A stretch of 64,000 bases of DNA from Glaciimonas sp. (lineage in GTDB: Bacteria > Pseudomonadota > Gammaproteobacteria > Burkholderiales > Burkholderiaceae_D), in the NCBI GenBank assembly GCA_012927625.1, contig JABBOV010000014.1:62001-126000 (forward strand), read 5' to 3'. The position numbers and the translations under genes are program-made. The first letter of the stretch is position 1. Each line of letters starts with the position of its first letter. The notes under the pieces are model-generated. The model did no database searches. It was not told the DNA's origin and saw nothing but the letters and a program-made list of their open reading frames with translations. Shown in pieces: positions 62,325 through 64,000 of this stretch.

Positions 62325-64000
62325 CTATGGCGGCAACGTGGTTGCTGCGTCATTATTGGTCGTTGCTGGCGGCGCTGGCGGTGCTGAACCCAGCTTGCGC
62401 TTGAACCAGAGCGCCAGGTCGTCCAGATAGGTATATATCACCGGCACCACCACCAAGGTCAGCAGCGAGGAAGTGATGATGCCGCCGATCACTGCTTGCC
62501 CCATCGGGGCGCGTTGTTCGGAGCCTTCCGCCAGGCCGAAGGCCAGCGGCATCATGCCGAATACCATTGCCAGCGTGGTCATCAGTATCGGGCGCAGCCG
62601 CACATGCGCGGCTTCCAGCAACGCTTGGTGCCGGCTCATGCCGGCACGGCGCATCTGGTTAGTGAAATCGACTAGCAAAATTGCATTCTTGGTGACCAAG
62701 CCCATTAGCATGATGAGGCCGATGATCGAAAAGATATTGAGCGTCGAGCGGAACATCATCAGCGCCAGGAAGGCGCCGATCAGCGTCAGCGGCAGCGACG
62801 ACATGATCGCCAGCGGTTGCAGGAAGCTGCCGAATTGCGACGCCAGGATCATGTAAATGAAGATGACCGCCAAGGCCAGCGCCGACAGCGCATAGTTGAA
62901 CGATTCATTCATGCTTTTGGTAGCGCCGCCCATCTGGTAACGGTAGCCTGGCTGCATGACGATGGCATCGAGGGCTTGCTTGACATCTACACTGACTTCT
63001 CCGGCCGAGCGGCCGACCACATTGGCCGATAGCTCGACTTCGCGGTTCAGGTCGCGCCGATTGATCTGGTTGGCGCCGGTGGTGGTGGTGATGCTGGCAA
63101 CCTGACGGAGCGGCACCATTTTGGGTGAGCCGTCGGCGTTGGACTGGGTGCTGGCCAGCATCAGGCGCGACAAGTCGTCGATATGGCTGCGATCCGATGG
63201 CGCCAGGCGCACATTGACATCGTAATTTTCGTCGTCGGGTGCGCGCCAGCTACTGGCCGCTTCGCCTGCCAGCAGTGGACGCAGGGTGTTGCCGATTTGC
63301 GCCACGCCTATGCCCAGGTCGGCGGCAAGGTTGCGCTTTGGTTCAATCGAGATGGTTGGCTTGGCGGCTTTCAGGCTGGAGTCGAGATCGACCAGGCCGG
63401 GTATCGCGCGCAGCTTACTTTGGACTTGTTCGGACAGTCTGGCCAATTGAGCCAGATCGCTGCCCTGCAGGCTCAGGCGGATTTGCTTGGAATCGCCGCC
63501 GATGCCGTCGAGCGTGCCGATATGGGTCACGGTGATGCCGGCAATGCGCGATAGCTGTGCGCGCAGCGGTACCGAGAGTACTGCGGTGCTGCGCTGGCGC
63601 TGGATGCGTGGAACCAGACGCACAAATACGGTGGCGGTGTTCTTTCCTTGTGAAGTGCCGGTATTGATGCTGGAATAGATATCGCGTACTTCAGGAAACT
63701 GGCGCAGCACTGCTTCCACCTGATGCACCTTGCTTTCGGTGAGTTCCAGCGAAGAGCCGACCGGAGTATAGAAAGTCACGCCAGTTTCTGAATAATCTGC
63801 CTGCGGCACGAACTCGGAACCGATCAAACCGCTGGCCGGCAGCGCCAGTCCGCCGATGAAGCTGGCCAGCGCAATCATCAACGTCAGCCCACGGTGGCGC
63901 AGCGACCATTTCAATAACACTTGATAGGCGCGCGAAAACCACGACACCAACCGTTCAAACTGCGCCAGCACCCGCCCGATGGTGTTGGTGTACCAGCCGC
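62325..64000 (-). CDS. RND (HAE1/AcrB type) efflux pump permease, C-terminal half
   Basis: The frame is open from the right window edge to a stop at 62325 (~558 codons shown; the N-terminal half is outside). It has the second porter domain (FVPQADYSETGVTFYTPVGS), the membrane block (LSALALAVIFIYMILASQFG), the conserved MLMGLVTKNAILLVDFTNQM and the last spans. It is an inner-membrane proton-drug antiporter. TolC at 59.9 kb may be its outer-membrane partner. Confidence 0.93.
   Translation of the reverse strand, partial: GWYTNTIGRVLAQFERLVSWFSRAYQVLLKWSLRHRGLTLMIALASFIGGLALPASGLIGSEFVPQADYSETGVTFYTPVGSSLELTESKVHQVEAVLRQFPEVRDIYSSINTGTSQGKNTATVFVRLVPRIQRQRSTAVLSVPLRAQLSRIAGITVTHIGTLDGIGGDSKQIRLSLQGSDLAQLARLSEQVQSKLRAIPGLVDLDSSLKAAKPTISIEPKRNLAADLGIGVAQIGNTLRPLLAGEAASSWRAPDDENYDVNVRLAPSDRSHIDDLSRLMLASTQSNADGSPKMVPLRQVASITTTTGANQINRRDLNREVELSANVVGRSAGEVSVDVKQALDAIVMQPGYRYQMGGATKSMNESFNYALSALALAVIFIYMILASQFGSFLQPLAIMSSLPLTLIGAFLALMMFRSTLNIFSIIGLIMLMGLVTKNAILLVDFTNQMRRAGMSRHQALLEAAHVRLRPILMTTLAMVFGMMPLAFGLAEGSEQRAPMGQAVIGGIITSSLLTLVVVPVIYTYLDDLALWFKRKLGSAPPAPPATTNNDAATTLPP

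Overview
The window looks like a chromosome segment of a betaproteobacterium in the Burkholderiales, most likely Oxalobacteraceae (Herminiimonas-like). That placement is an inference from gene content and protein style: the rpsU-yqeY-dnaG-rpoD block with a long RpoD N-terminus followed by a CAU tRNA, a Cupriavidus-like HoxF, and pcm-rhodanese-tolC. No rRNA and no CRISPR array was seen.

Layout. (1) 1-2.5 kb: the 5' end of hoxF (NAD-reducing [NiFe]-hydrogenase), read leftwards, with a near-perfect sigma-54 promoter and a 39-codon leader ORF, then a dead IS3 fragment. (2) 2.5-8.2 kb: assimilatory nitrate/nitrite reduction, nirB-nirD-nasA. (3) 8.2-21.7 kb: housekeeping genes, namely ybiB, a flavoprotein, rpsU-yqeY-dnaG-rpoD, tRNA-Ile(CAU), rhlE, pirin, ybaK, an EEP-family hydrolase, xerD and ogt. 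A candidate small RNA lies upstream of ogt. (4) 22-28 kb: a C4-dicarboxylate-type TRAP transporter (dctPQM, leftward) with a divergent DctS/DctR-type two-component system. (5) 28-32 kb: a QseBC/PmrAB-type two-component system and a DUF5666-type lipoprotein. Each has an identical-architecture CTTAAG-N5-CTTAAG box upstream, which suggests a closed regulatory circuit. (6) 32-48 kb: a scarred accessory region. It holds intact cysB next to a wrecked sulfate importer (cysT, cysW, cysA all damaged), a TonB receptor with ExbBD/TonB and HupE (possibly nickel uptake serving the hydrogenase), a metallo-beta-lactamase gene fused to an IS1182-type transposase tail, a second MBL hydrolase with a LysR regulator, an internally deleted IS66 with intact inverted repeats, cysK, and an IS21 stub. 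(7) 47.7-59.3 kb: a cargo module between two 42-bp direct repeats that carry an IS66-type end. It holds a PQQ-type dehydrogenase, a cyoABCD quinol oxidase interrupted by a cation-efflux gene (leaving a vestigial cyoD start), a Na+/H+ antiporter, a frameshifted Ca2+/H+ exchanger and an IS66 remnant. (8) 59.9-64 kb: tolC, rhodanese, pcm and the C-terminal half of an RND pump.

Two families of dispersed non-coding repeats run through the intergenic spaces. The first is an AT-rich element of about 70 nt, eight copies seen, with a small central hairpin, a T-tract and a conserved ATACTCCC end. I do not recognise it as a described family. The second is a set of GTAG-headed REP/BIME-like palindromes, five seen. 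Many genes in the 33-59 kb part keep both ends of a known family but lack the middle, so repeated internal deletion appears to be the local mode of gene decay.
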